Source: Pseudomonas sp. BN102 (lineage in GTDB: Bacteria; Pseudomonadota; Gammaproteobacteria; Pseudomonadales; Pseudomonadaceae). Taken from it: 64,000 nucleotides of DNA. The stretch lies in assembly GCF_029871245.1 (NCBI RefSeq), contig NZ_SSON01000062.1:1-64000 (forward strand), in the 5' to 3' direction. This document shows positions 27,073 to 35,878 of this stretch, piece by piece. A program made the translations under genes and the position numbers. Position 1 is the stretch's first letter. The number at the start of each line of letters is the position of its first letter. Below the pieces are notes generated by a model. The model made no database searches. It was not told the origin of the DNA and worked only from the letters and a program-made list of their open reading frames with translations.

Positions 27073-28581
27073 ATGCAGGGGCCACGCTTTGCCTTTGGTC
27101 CGTTCGTGCTTGATCCGGCTGCGGGAACGCTCCTTCGGAACGATGTCCCCGTTGCCGTTGGCTACCGCGCGCTGAAGCTGCTTGCGGCGCTCGTCGGACG
27201 GCCCGGCGAAATCCTGGGCAAGGCCGAGTTGATGGACGCGGCGTGGCCGGGCACGGCGGTCGAGGAAGGCAACCTCACCGTCCAGATCGCGTTGCTGCGC
27301 AAGCTGCTGGGGCCGGCCGCCGACGGTGGTCAATGGATCGCCACGGTTCCGCGCGTCGGCTACCGCTTCACTGGGGCCATCGAACAGCTCGGTAACGCGA
27401 AACGAAACCCTTTGCCGCTGCCCAGCAAGCCATCGATAGCCGTGCTGCCTTTCGTCAATGTCAGCAACGATCCCGAGCAGGAATCCTTCGCGGATGGGCT
27501 GACCGAAGACCTGATAACCGACCTGTCCAGGATCCCCGGCCTGTTCGTCATCGCACGCACCTCGGCCTTTGCCTACAAGGGAAAGGCGATGGAATTGCGC
27601 GGGATCGCACAGGACCTTGGCGTGCGTTACTTGCTGGAGGGTAGTGCAAGACGCGCCGCCGGGCGCATGCGCATCAACGCACAGCTGGTCGATGCAGTGA
27701 GTTGCGATCATCTATGGGCAGAACGCTTCGATCGCAGCCTGGAAGACATCTTTGCCGTTCAGGACGAGGTCACCGGCAAGATCGTGGAGGCGCTGCTCGG
27801 CCGATTGCGCACACCGGCGCCACGCAATCGGCCCAGGAATCTCGAGGCTTACGATCTCTGCGTGCGGGCCCGCAAGCTGATGGATGATTCGCCGCAGACG
27901 GCGCAGGAAGCGCATCTGATGCTCACACGCGCGCTTTCGCTCGATCCGGAGTACGCCGAGGCCTATCGCTGGCTCGCCATGAACCACTGGATGGGATGGG
28001 TGCATTGCGGCGGACCAACGGAACCTACCCGCAGCGTTGCTTTGGAACTGGCGCGCAAAGCCGTAGCGATCGATCCCAACGATGCTGGCAGCCGCTGGAT
28101 CCTGGCGTATCTCCTTGCCTATGAACGCCGCTTCGCCGAGGCGGATGCGGAATTCGCCAAGGCGATCGAGCTCGACCCCAACGAAGCCGACACCTGGGCG
28201 GCATTATCCGACATCGCGGTCCTGGCCGGGCGTGTCGAGGAGGGCCTTGAGCACATTCGCAAGGCGTTCCGGCTGAACCCGTTCCCGGCAAGTTGGTACT
28301 ACCTGACGCTCGGCCAGGCGCAGTATGCGGCCGGCGAATACGAAGCCGCTGTCGAGACACTGCGCAGGGACGAAACCTATCGTACAAGCTCGCGCCGTTT
28401 CCTGGCGGCAAGCCTTGCCCAACTGGGCCGGCTCGACGAGGCGCGCGCAGAGGTCGAACTGTTCCTCGTCGGCAACCCGCATTTCACGACCCGCCACTGG
28501 GCCGCGACGGAGCCATTCCGCGACGCTGCGACGCTTGAGCATTTCGTTGATGGCTACCGCAAGGCCGGTCTTCCGGAGTGA
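27073..28581 (+). CDS. Winged-helix, TPR-containing transcriptional regulator (CadC/OmpR-type HTH)
   Basis: A 502-residue protein. Residues about 5-100 are an OmpR/PhoB-type winged helix (FGPFVLDPAAGTLLRNDVPV, ending VPRVGYRFTG). Residues about 118-240 match the FlgO-like domain that often follows in these proteins (SIAVLPFVNVSNDPEQESFADGL, YLLEGSARRAAGRMRINAQL). The C-terminal half is tetratricopeptide-like helices (ALSLDPEYAEAYRWLAMNHW, AIELDPNEADTWAALSDIAV). There is no transmembrane helix. This architecture is frequent in Alphaproteobacteria; here it is probably imported together with the divergent MFS gene. Confidence 0.85.
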   Translation: MQGPRFAFGPFVLDPAAGTLLRNDVPVAVGYRALKLLAALVGRPGEILGKAELMDAAWPGTAVEEGNLTVQIALLRKLLGPAADGGQWIATVPRVGYRFTGAIEQLGNAKRNPLPLPSKPSIAVLPFVNVSNDPEQESFADGLTEDLITDLSRIPGLFVIARTSAFAYKGKAMELRGIAQDLGVRYLLEGSARRAAGRMRINAQLVDAVSCDHLWAERFDRSLEDIFAVQDEVTGKIVEALLGRLRTPAPRNRPRNLEAYDLCVRARKLMDDSPQTAQEAHLMLTRALSLDPEYAEAYRWLAMNHWMGWVHCGGPTEPTRSVALELARKAVAIDPNDAGSRWILAYLLAYERRFAEADAEFAKAIELDPNEADTWAALSDIAVLAGRVEEGLEHIRKAFRLNPFPASWYYLTLGQAQYAAGEYEAAVETLRRDETYRTSSRRFLAASLAQLGRLDEARAEVELFLVGNPHFTTRHWAATEPFRDAATLEHFVDGYRKAGLPE

Positions 28582-28800
28582 CGCGCCGGCGTGCATCGAG
28601 CCGCGTGCAGCGATCGGCGAGCAGTGCCCGCTCGAAACTCCCATGCCAGTCCTGCAGCGCATTTCGGCAGCGCAGGTGAACCTGGAGAAGTTCGTCGTCG
28701 ATGCTCAGGGTGGTAGCGAAGATCGGGCAGGATTCGGCGAAGGGCGAAGCTTCCAGCCAGCCGCGCAAGGTCGTGATGAAACAGCGCAGGCATAAAAAAC
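28582..28800 (-). pseudogene. C-terminal remnant of a TetR-type regulator
   Basis: On the minus strand one frame reads LRCFITTLRGWLEASPF, then AESCPIFATTLSIDDELLQV and NALQDWHGSFERALLADR. This resembles the ligand-binding C-terminus of LmrA/YxaF-type TetR proteins (FxxxLRxWLxxS ... GCPI...W...L). There is no N-terminal HTH: a terminator lies immediately upstream, and the frame runs into the end of the regulator gene at 28581. I read it as the stump of a gene destroyed when the MFS/regulator pair arrived. Confidence 0.45.
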
Positions 28801-28822
28801 CGCCTGTCCCTGGCGGTTTTTT
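28793..28822. terminator. Bidirectional terminator
   Basis: AAAAAACCGCC-TGTCCCT-GGCGGTTTTTT hairpin directly after the receiver-protein stop codon (minus strand); it would also work on the plus strand. Confidence 0.8.
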
Positions 28823-29355
28823 CAGGCGCTTTTCAGCGCGATAACTTTCGCTTTGGCTTTCGGCTTCTCCGGCCTGGGGCGCACCCGAGGTGGCGGAGGT
28901 GGCGCCTTGGGCTGGGGCGGTGCGCCCAACTCATTGCCTACGAGGTTGGTCAGGCGGCTCATGTCCACGGGTTTGAGGAGGAAGTCCACCACCTTCATGT
29001 GCATCGCCTCGATGGCGTCCTGCACGTCGGCGTTTCCGGAAACGATGATGACCGGCAGGCTCGGCCGCGCCGACTGGCGAATCTGGCGCACCAGTTCCAG
29101 GCCGCTGCCGCTTTGCATGTGCAGTTCGGTGATCATCAGGCCGATGGACGGCCGTGCAGCCAGCAGCGCCAGGGCCTGCTCGCCGTTGTCGGCAGTGATG
29201 CAGGGAATGCCCTGGGCAACCAGTTCGTCGGCCAGGGCATCGCGCCCGACCTCGTCGTCGTCCACCAGCAGTACACTGGGCGGCGCGCTGGGTACGCGCA
29301 TGATTTCCTCAAGCGCTTGCAGCTCAGCCTCACTCAGCAGGTCACCGTAACTCAT
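28822..29355 (-). CDS. Stand-alone receiver-domain protein with Glu at the phosphorylation site
   Basis: A 177-residue CheY-like protein, start ATG at 29355 (MSYGDLLSEAELQALEEIM). The receiver spans about 27-140: acidic pair D33/D34 (VDDDEVGRD), S106 (IIVSGNAD) and K128 (FLLKPVD) are present. The phosphoacceptor position in GLMITELHMQSG is E77 where Asp is expected. A Pro-rich, basic tail (PPPPPRVRPRPEKPKAKAK) replaces any output domain. Glu may lock it in an active-like state. Divergent from the cNMP/CBS protein gene; partner kinase unknown. Confidence 0.85.
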   Translation of the reverse strand: MSYGDLLSEAELQALEEIMRVPSAPPSVLLVDDDEVGRDALADELVAQGIPCITADNGEQALALLAARPSIGLMITELHMQSGSGLELVRQIRQSARPSLPVIIVSGNADVQDAIEAMHMKVVDFLLKPVDMSRLTNLVGNELGAPPQPKAPPPPPRVRPRPEKPKAKAKVIALKSA

Positions 29356-29597
29356 GGGGTCGTCCTCGTTTGGACCTTCCCTAGCAGGCCCATTACCCGC
29401 ACTTTTAAGCTTTAGCACGGGGCTCGGTGGTCGGATGCGCAAAATGCACACAAGTTCCCGTGCAGAACGCATTAGCCGCCGAACGGTAGCCTTTTGCCCT
29501 TATCCGGAGGCGTTCGTGGTTAGACTTACGTCCAATTTGTGTCGCGCCCGGTCGCGAGCAGCATTGCTCCACTAACAAGAACAAGGCAGGCAGGTCC

Positions 29598-31532
29598 ATG
29601 AACAAGGCAGACGCCTTTGCCCAGGCCGGCAAGCAGGCGGTGATGCAGAACATCCACGGCACCATGGAGTTCCTGCAGAAGTACCCGCCCTTCAACCAGA
29701 TGGAAAGCGCCCACCTGGCCTTCCTCGTCGAGCACTGCCTGCTGCGCTTCTATGCCGCCGGCGACTCCATCATCAAGCCCCTGGACGGGCCGGTGGAGCA
29801 CTTCTACATCGTCAAGCAGGGCCGCGTGGTCGGCGAACGGCCGCACTCGGCCCGGCGCGGTACCGAAACCACCTTCGAGATAGCCAGCGGCGAGTGCTTT
29901 CCCCTGGCAGCCCTGCTCGGCGAGCGCGCCACCCGCACCGAGCACCTGGCCGGCGAGGACACCTTCTGCCTGCTGCTGGGCAAAGCCGCCTTCGTCAAGC
30001 TGTTTGCCCTTTCCAACCCCTTCCGCGACTTCGCCCTGCGGGGGGTCAGCAGCCTGCTCGACCAGGTCAACCAGCAGGTACAGCTGCGCGCGGTGGAAAC
30101 CCTCGGCGCCCAGTACTCCCTGGATACCCGCCTGAGCGAGCTGGCGGTGCGCCAGCCTATCGCCTGCCTGCCGGAACTGCCCCTGCGCGACGCCGTACGG
30201 CTGATGCACGAGCAGCAGGTGGGCAGCATCGTGATAGTCGACTCCGGCCAGCGACCGCTGGGAATCTTCACCCTGCGTGACCTGCGCCGGGTGATCGCCG
30301 ACTCCAGCGCGGACCTGGCCAGGCCCATCGCCGACGTCATGACCCAGGCGCCGTTCCACCTGCCGCCCGAGGCCAGCGCCTTCGACGCCGCCCTGGCCAT
30401 GACCGAGCGGCACATCGCCCACGTCTGCGTGGTCAGCGGCGAGCGCCTTTCCGGAGTGGTTTCCGAGCGCGACCTGTTCTCCCTGCAGCGGGTCGACCTG
30501 GTGCACCTGGCGCGCACCATCCGCCATGCCGGCCGAATCGAGACCCTGGCCGCCCTGCGCGGCGAGATCCAGCGCCTGGTGGACAACATGCTCGCCCACG
30601 GTGCCAGCTCGACCCAGATCACCCGCATCATCACGCTGCTCAACGACCACACGGTTTGCCGGGTGATCGAACTGACCATCGAGGAAATGGGCGACCCGGG
30701 CATTCCCTTCACCTGGCTCTGCTTCGGCAGCGAAGGGCGCTGCGAGCAGACCCTGCACACCGACCAGGACAACGGCATCCTCTTCGAGGCGGCCGACGCC
30801 GCCGAGGCTGCGCTCACCCGTGGGCGCCTGCTGCCGCTGGCCGAGCGCATCAACCAGGCGCTGGCGCAGTGCGGCTTCGAGCTGTGCAAGGGCGGCATCA
30901 TGGCTGGCAACCCGCAGCTCTGCCTGTCGCGCAGCGAGTGGAGCCGCCGTTTCGCCGGCTTTGTCCGCGAGGCCACCCCGGAGAGTTTGCTGGGTTCAAG
31001 CATCTACTTCGACCTGCGCGCCGTATGGGGCCCCATCGAAGGCTGCGAGGCGCTGCAGCGGGAGTTGCTGGTCCTGGTGGCGGACAACAGCCTGTTCCAG
31101 CGCATGCTGGCCGACAACGCCCTGCGCCAGCGCCCGCCGGTGGGCCGCTTCCGCGACTTCGTGGTGGCCCGCAAGGGTGCCGAGAAGGACACCCTCGACC
31201 TGAAAATCCAGGGACTGACCCCCTTCGTCGACGGTGCCCGGCTTCTCGCGCTGGCCCACGGCATCAGTGCCTGCAATACCCTGGAGCGGCTGCGCCAGTT
31301 GGTGGCGCAGGAAGTGGTCGACGCCCAGGACGGCGCCGCCTTTGAAGAGGCCTACCATTTCATCCAGCTGACCCGCATGCAGCAGCATCAGCACCAGGCG
31401 CGCCAGGGCCTGCCCTACTCCAACCGGCTCGACCCGGATACCCTCAACCATCTGGACCGGCGCATCCTGCGCGAGTCCTTCCGCCAGGCCCAGCGCCTGC
31501 AATCCAGCCTGGCGCTACGCTATCAACTATGA
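29598..31532 (+). CDS. cNMP-binding / CBS / DUF294 nucleotidyltransferase-like protein
   Basis: A 644-residue cytoplasmic signalling-type protein. Domain order: cyclic-nucleotide-binding fold (about 28-135, FYIVKQGRVVGERP), a pair of CBS domains (about 165-290, VGSIVIVDSGQRPLGIFTLR and HVCVVSGERLSGVVSERDLF), then the DUF294 nucleotidyltransferase-like domain (CFGSEGRCEQTLHTDQDNGI) and its helical C-terminal partner. GS-x-GR and DQDNG keep the nucleotidyltransferase metal ligands. It overlaps the exonuclease gene by 4 nt, as is common in pseudomonads. Substrate unknown. Confidence 0.9.
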   Translation: MNKADAFAQAGKQAVMQNIHGTMEFLQKYPPFNQMESAHLAFLVEHCLLRFYAAGDSIIKPLDGPVEHFYIVKQGRVVGERPHSARRGTETTFEIASGECFPLAALLGERATRTEHLAGEDTFCLLLGKAAFVKLFALSNPFRDFALRGVSSLLDQVNQQVQLRAVETLGAQYSLDTRLSELAVRQPIACLPELPLRDAVRLMHEQQVGSIVIVDSGQRPLGIFTLRDLRRVIADSSADLARPIADVMTQAPFHLPPEASAFDAALAMTERHIAHVCVVSGERLSGVVSERDLFSLQRVDLVHLARTIRHAGRIETLAALRGEIQRLVDNMLAHGASSTQITRIITLLNDHTVCRVIELTIEEMGDPGIPFTWLCFGSEGRCEQTLHTDQDNGILFEAADAAEAALTRGRLLPLAERINQALAQCGFELCKGGIMAGNPQLCLSRSEWSRRFAGFVREATPESLLGSSIYFDLRAVWGPIEGCEALQRELLVLVADNSLFQRMLADNALRQRPPVGRFRDFVVARKGAEKDTLDLKIQGLTPFVDGARLLALAHGISACNTLERLRQLVAQEVVDAQDGAAFEEAYHFIQLTRMQQHQHQARQGLPYSNRLDPDTLNHLDRRILRESFRQAQRLQSSLALRYQL

Positions 31533-32233
31533 ATTCTTTCCCCTGGTTCACCCGCCGCACGCCCATAGATCCGGCTCTCGCCGCCCGCCGCGACCGCCTG
31601 CCCGATCCCCAGCCCCTAGACGAGCGCCCCCTGCGTGAGCAGCGCTTCGTGGTCCTCGACCTGGAAACCAGCGGCCTGAACATGAGCCGCGACCTGGTGC
31701 TGTCCATCGGCGCGGTCAGCATCTTCGATGCCGCCATCGACCTCGGCAGCCAGTTCGAATGCACCCTGCAGCGCGACACCGGCAAGCTCAGCGCCAGCGT
31801 GCTGATCCACGGCATCGCCCCGAGCGAACTGGCCGCTGGTGTGGAGCCGGCGGAAGCCCTGCTGGGCTTCATGGAGTTCCTCGGCGATAGCCCGCTGCTG
31901 GCCTTCCACGCCACCTTCGACCAGCGCATGCTCGGCCGCGCCCTCAAGCACGACCTTGACCACCGCCTGCGCCACTCCTTCCTCGACGTCGCCGAGTTGG
32001 CGCCCATGCTCTGCCCCGAGGCCGGCATCCGCAACGGCGGCCTGGACGAGTGGGTCGAGCATTTCGGCCTGCAGGTGCAGCAGCGCCACAACGCCAGCGC
32101 CGACGCCCTGGTCACCGCCGAGATCGCCCTGATCCTGTTCAGTCGCGCCCGCCGCCAGGGACTGGAAAGCCCTGCCGCACTGGCATCCGCCCTGGCCCGC
32201 TGGCAACGCCGCCAGCACGCCCCCGCCCTCTGA
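31529..32233 (+). CDS. DnaQ-like 3'-5' exonuclease
   Basis: A 234-residue DEDDh-type exonuclease. VVLDLETSGLN gives the first D-x-E, FHATFDQRML the second acidic motif, and HNASADALVTAEIAL the His and final Asp. The start ATG at 31529 overlaps the upstream stop (ATGA), so it is translationally coupled to the cNMP/CBS/DUF294 gene. It resembles the epsilon-like stand-alone exonucleases paired with DUF294 proteins, possibly acting on RNA or DNA ends. Confidence 0.9.
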   Translation: MNSFPWFTRRTPIDPALAARRDRLPDPQPLDERPLREQRFVVLDLETSGLNMSRDLVLSIGAVSIFDAAIDLGSQFECTLQRDTGKLSASVLIHGIAPSELAAGVEPAEALLGFMEFLGDSPLLAFHATFDQRMLGRALKHDLDHRLRHSFLDVAELAPMLCPEAGIRNGGLDEWVEHFGLQVQQRHNASADALVTAEIALILFSRARRQGLESPAALASALARWQRRQHAPAL

Positions 32234-32367
32234 ACCTGACTCGCCAGGTACGCGTTCAGGCTCACGGCTGCATCCGACAGCCTGCAATTGCGGCTATTGG
32301 CCAGTCTCTGACATCATTCGCGAATTATTCTCGCTTTGATTCCGCTTTTGCTGTGCGGGGGGATGCG

Positions 32368-32886
32368 GTGCCTGCTGGGGATTCCACAAACCACCATCTG
32401 GTGGAACTGCTCTATCGCGACCATCGCGCCTGGTTGCTCGGCTGGCTGCGCAAGAGCCTGAGCTGCCCGCAACGCGCCGAGGACCTCGGCCAGGACACTT
32501 TCATGCGCCTGCTGGGCAAGCCCGAGCAACTGCGCCTGCGCGAACCCCGCGCCCTGCTCGCCACCATCGCCCGCGGCCTGATGATCGACCACTTCCGCCG
32601 CAGCGCTCTGGAGCGGGCCTACCTCGACGAGCTCGCGCTGGTGCCGGAAGACGTCCAGCCCAGCCCGGAAGACCAGGCCCTGGCCCTGGAAGCCCTGCGC
32701 GAGATCGACCGTCTGCTCGGCAGGCTTTCCAGCAAGGCGCGCGCAGCCTTCCTCTACAACCGCCTCGACGGCATGCCCCACGCCAAGATCGCCGAGCGCC
32801 TCGGGGTCTCCGTGCCGCGCGTGCGCCAGTACCTCACCCAGGGACTGCGCCAGTGCTACATCGCCCTCTACGGAGCGCCGACATGA
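32368..32886 (+). CDS. FecI-like ECF sigma factor
   Basis: Extracytoplasmic-function sigma factor, about 172 residues. Region 2 is VELLYRDHRAWLLGWLRKSL, then AEDLGQDTFMRLLGKP; region 4 is LPxKARAAFLYNRLDG-like (SSKARAAFLYNRLDGMPHAK, then RLGVSVPRVRQYLTQG). No ATG fits; GTG at 32368 follows a G-rich site, while GTG at 32353 would add 5 residues. It overlaps the anti-sigma gene by 4 nt. GCGAATTATTCTCGCTTTG at about 32319-32337 is a weak Fur-box-like match (10 of 19), so iron control is possible but not shown. Confidence 0.87.
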   Translation: MPAGDSTNHHLVELLYRDHRAWLLGWLRKSLSCPQRAEDLGQDTFMRLLGKPEQLRLREPRALLATIARGLMIDHFRRSALERAYLDELALVPEDVQPSPEDQALALEALREIDRLLGRLSSKARAAFLYNRLDGMPHAKIAERLGVSVPRVRQYLTQGLRQCYIALYGAPT

Positions 32887-33845
32887 AAGGCGGCCCGGTT
32901 TCCGCACAGGTGCTGGACGAAGCCATCGGCTGGCAGCTCTGCCTGGATTCGGGCGAGGCTGGCGACCAGGAGCGCAGCGCCTTCAGCCGCTGGCACGCCG
33001 CCCACCCCGAACACGCCCGCGCCTGGGCCCAGTTGAGCGGCCTCGACGCCCAGTTCGGCGCCGCTGCCCCGAGCCCCGCCCGCCGTGCCCTGCTGCGTGC
33101 TGACAGCCAGGCGCGCAGGCGGCTGCACCGGGCCGGCCGCGGACTGCTCGGAATGGCCCTGCTCACCGGCGTGGGCCTCGGCCTGCTCAGCCAGCAGCGC
33201 CCGCTTGGCGACTGGCTGGCCGACGAAATGACCGCCAGAGGCGAACAGCGCGAACTGCAATTGGCCGACCGAACCCGGGTGCGCCTGAACAGCCGCAGCG
33301 CCCTGGATATCGACTTCAGTGCCGACCAGCGCCGGCTCGTCCTGCGCAGCGGGGAAATCCTGGTGGAGACCGGCCACGGCGACCCGCGGCCCTTCGTGGT
33401 CGCCACCGAGGACGGCGACCTGCGCCCGCTGGGCACCCGCTTCCTGGTGCGCCGCGAAGCCGGGGGCACGCGCCTGACCGTGCTGCGCTCTGCGGTCGCC
33501 GCGCGTCCGGCGCGAGCCGAGGGCGAGCGCATCATTCGCGAAGGCCAGCAGGTGCTGATGCACGACTACGCCCTGGAGCCCAGCCTGGCGGCCCCCCTCG
33601 TGGCGGATGCCTGGAGCCGCGGCATGCTGGTGGTCGACGACGTGCGCCTGGCCGACCTGGTTGCGCGCATCGGCGAATACCGCTCCGGCTACTTGGGCGT
33701 GGATTCCTCCATCGCCGACCTGCACATCAGCGGCAGCTTCCCCCTGCACGACAGCGACCGCGCCCTCGCCGCGCTGCCACCGAGCCTGCCGGTACGCATC
33801 GAGCGCTACAGCGACTGGTTCGTACGGGTCGTGCCGAAGGATTAG
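32883..33845 (+). CDS. FecR-like anti-sigma / sigma regulator
   Basis: A 320-residue single-pass inner-membrane protein. The N-terminal cytoplasmic domain (GWQLCLDSGEAGDQERSAFS, then RWHAAHPEHARAWAQL) is the DUF4880/FecR-N sigma-binding part. A transmembrane segment lies at about 87-105 (GLLGMALLTGVGLGLLSQ). The periplasmic FecR domain follows (LADRTRVRLNSRSALDID, then LRSGEILVETG), with an STN-like C-terminus. It is coupled to the sigma gene by ATGA overlap. The usual next gene, a TonB-dependent receptor, is absent. Confidence 0.88.
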   Translation: MKGGPVSAQVLDEAIGWQLCLDSGEAGDQERSAFSRWHAAHPEHARAWAQLSGLDAQFGAAAPSPARRALLRADSQARRRLHRAGRGLLGMALLTGVGLGLLSQQRPLGDWLADEMTARGEQRELQLADRTRVRLNSRSALDIDFSADQRRLVLRSGEILVETGHGDPRPFVVATEDGDLRPLGTRFLVRREAGGTRLTVLRSAVAARPARAEGERIIREGQQVLMHDYALEPSLAAPLVADAWSRGMLVVDDVRLADLVARIGEYRSGYLGVDSSIADLHISGSFPLHDSDRALAALPPSLPVRIERYSDWFVRVVPKD

Positions 33846-33874
33846 GAAGCCGAGGTCGAGCTCAAAACCTCGGA

Positions 33875-33932
33875 GGGTGCGCTATGCGCACCAAAACCTT
33901 CGCGCGAGATGGCCGGTGCGCACGGCGCACCC
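33875..33932. repeat. GGGTGCGC inverted repeat with adjoining hairpin
   Basis: GGGTGCGC (33875-33882) and GCGCACCC (33925-33932) face each other, with a second imperfect GTGCGC/GCGCAC pair inside. Just upstream, CCGAGGT (33850-33856) pairs with ACCTCGG (33867-33873) to give a hairpin after the FecR gene. Related to the repeat at 54573-54627. Confidence 0.6.
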
Positions 33933-34056
33933 AACGAGCAGCTTCGCTGAATCCCCCACGGGATGCTCCGCCGTGCACCACTCGGCACATTCACGCGAAC
34001 CCCTGGCGGCTCCAGGCGTCGATTGACGTACCACTCAAGACACGGAGGCCGCCGTG

Positions 34057-35007
34057 ATGATCCGCCCATTCGCCTTCGCCCTGCTCGCGGTCCTGCTCTG
34101 CGGGACCGCTTCAGCGGCGGATGTCACCTACTACCCCGTCCCCGTGGGCACCGGGCCGCAGGACGTAGCGCCGGCCACTGACGGGCGCGTCTGGTTCACG
34201 GCCCAGCGCCAGGGCGCCGTCGGCCTGCTCGACCCCATCACCGGCCAGACCCAGCTGGTGCCCCTGGGTGTCGGCTCTTCGCCGCGCGCGCTGGTGGTGG
34301 ACCAGGACGGCAGCGCCTGGGTAAGCGACCGTGGCCTCGATGCACTGGTCCGGGTCAATCCGGAAGACCTCACCGTACGGGTCCACGCCCTCAAAGGCAC
34401 AGCTGCCGGAACCGACCTCGAAGGCATCGCCCTGGATCGCAACGGCGACCTCTGGTTCACCGGCCAGCGCGGCTTCTTCGGCCGTTTCAAGCCGGCCAAC
34501 GGCACTGTAGAAGTCTGGCCAGCGCCAGGTGGCCCCGGCCCCAATGGCATCACGGTGACGCCCAGCGGCGAGGTCTGGTACGCCAACCAGAACGCCCGTC
34601 ACATCGCCCGCGTCGACCCCACCACTGGCCACGCCAAGGTAGTGGATGTGCCGGATGCCAACGCCGGCCCGCGCCTGATCTGGAGCGACTCGCGCGGCAC
34701 CCTCTGGGTCAGCGAGGCCGGCAGCGACCGCCTCAGGCGCTACGACCCGCTGGGCGAGACCTGGAGCAGCTGGCAGATCCCTGGCGGCAACGCCGACGCC
34801 CATGCCCTCTATGTCGACGAACAGGAACGGGTCTGGCTGAGCGACTTCCGCACCAACGCCATCATGCGCTTCAACCCCTTCAGCCGCCTCTTCGCCAGCT
34901 TCCCCAGCAATCGGCCGGATGCCCAGGTGACCCAGCTGTCCGGCCGTACGGGCGAGATCTGGGGCGCCGAGTCGGCGCAGGACCGGTTGGTGATGATCCG
35001 GTATTGA
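34057..35007 (+). CDS. Periplasmic Vgb-like beta-propeller protein
   Basis: A 316-residue protein resembling virginiamycin B lyase. The signal peptide is residues 1-21 (MIRPFAFALLAVLLCGTASA). Repeated blades follow with the G-x-(V/I)-(W)-(F/V) pattern: ATDGRVWFTAQ, DQDGSAWVSDRG, DRNGDLWFTGQR, TPSGEVWYANQN, DSRGTLWVSEAG and DEQERVWLSDF. GTG at 34054 is possible, but the ATG at 34057 has better spacing from GGAGG. True Vgb enzymes are cytoplasmic antibiotic lyases; this exported form is probably a different lyase or binding protein. It follows the FecI/FecR pair in place of a receptor. Confidence 0.8.
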   Translation: MIRPFAFALLAVLLCGTASAADVTYYPVPVGTGPQDVAPATDGRVWFTAQRQGAVGLLDPITGQTQLVPLGVGSSPRALVVDQDGSAWVSDRGLDALVRVNPEDLTVRVHALKGTAAGTDLEGIALDRNGDLWFTGQRGFFGRFKPANGTVEVWPAPGGPGPNGITVTPSGEVWYANQNARHIARVDPTTGHAKVVDVPDANAGPRLIWSDSRGTLWVSEAGSDRLRRYDPLGETWSSWQIPGGNADAHALYVDEQERVWLSDFRTNAIMRFNPFSRLFASFPSNRPDAQVTQLSGRTGEIWGAESAQDRLVMIRY

Positions 35008-35031
35008 GCCGTCTCCTCGGCCCGCTTTTCC

Positions 35032-35128
35032 TGGGGGGACGAATTCATTCGCTGAGGGCAGCGGAGCTGCCCCCTTGGGATCGATTGGCAGACCTTCGGC
35101 CTGCTTAGCGATTGAAATCGCCCCCACA
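35032..35128. repeat. GGGGGCGAATTCATTCGC repeat, degenerate copy
   Basis: The left arm starts TGGGGGGACGAATTCATTCG and the right arm is AGCGATTGAAATCGCCCCCA, with central GGCAGCGGAGCTGCCC. It is a degenerate copy of the elements at 37786-37880 and 63872-63969. Confidence 0.75.
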
Positions 35129-35254
35129 AGGGATTGCGCAACTTGCGAGAGAGTCATTCAAAGTGGGAAGCGCGCCTCCGCACTTGCCTGCCCGGCGGCA
35201 ATCCAATGCGGTATAACTGCCCCAATAGACCGCTGCAGCTGCCGAGGACTTCGC

Positions 35255-35878
35255 ATGAGCGCCAGCCTGACCCTCTTCTTCTCCCCCACCTCGCCCTACG
35301 TCCGCAAGGTCATGGTGCTGCTGCACGAGACCGGCCAGCTCGACTCGGTGGCCCTGCACGGCATCACCCTGACTCCGCTGAACCCCAGTGCGGAGCTGAA
35401 CGACAATAACCCCGCGGGCAAGATCCCGGCGCTGCGCCTGGCCGATGGCAGCGTCCTGCACGACAGCCGGGTGATTCTCGACTACTTCGACCACCAGCAC
35501 GGCGGCGAGCCGCTGATCCCCCGCGACGGTGCGGCGCGCTGGCGTCGCCTGACCCTGGCTTCCCTGGCCGATGCGGTGCTGGATGCCGCCATCCTGGTGC
35601 GCTACGAAACTTACCTGCGCCCGGAAGACAAGCGCTGGGACGACTGGGTCCTGGGGCAGTGCAGCAAGATCGACCGCGCCCTGGAATCCTTCGAGCAGGC
35701 CGCCGACGAACTGGACGAACGCTTCGATGTGGCCGCCATCAGCGCCGCCTGCGCCCTGGGCTACCTGGACTTCCGCATGCCCGACCTCAACTGGCGCCGC
35801 GACTGCCCGAAACTCGCCGCATGGTACTCAGCGGCCAGCCAGCGACCCTCGCTGCAGGCCACGGCTCCGGCGCACTGA
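35255..35878 (+). CDS. Glutathione S-transferase family protein
   Basis: A 207-residue soluble GST. The N-terminal thioredoxin-like domain has LFFSPTSPYVRKVMVLLHET (potential catalytic Ser/Cys position is SPY) and NPAGKIPALRLADG with the cis-Pro, followed by LHDSRVILDYFD. The C-terminal half is helical. The start ATG at 35255 follows GAGG. Single gene; physiological substrate unknown. Confidence 0.9.
   Translation: MSASLTLFFSPTSPYVRKVMVLLHETGQLDSVALHGITLTPLNPSAELNDNNPAGKIPALRLADGSVLHDSRVILDYFDHQHGGEPLIPRDGAARWRRLTLASLADAVLDAAILVRYETYLRPEDKRWDDWVLGQCSKIDRALESFEQAADELDERFDVAAISAACALGYLDFRMPDLNWRRDCPKLAAWYSAASQRPSLQATAPAH

Noticed and set aside
32319-32337. Fur box upstream of the FecI-like sigma gene.
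   Set aside because: Only 10 of 19 positions match the consensus, which is not enough to list it as a feature; noted in the sigma-factor entry.
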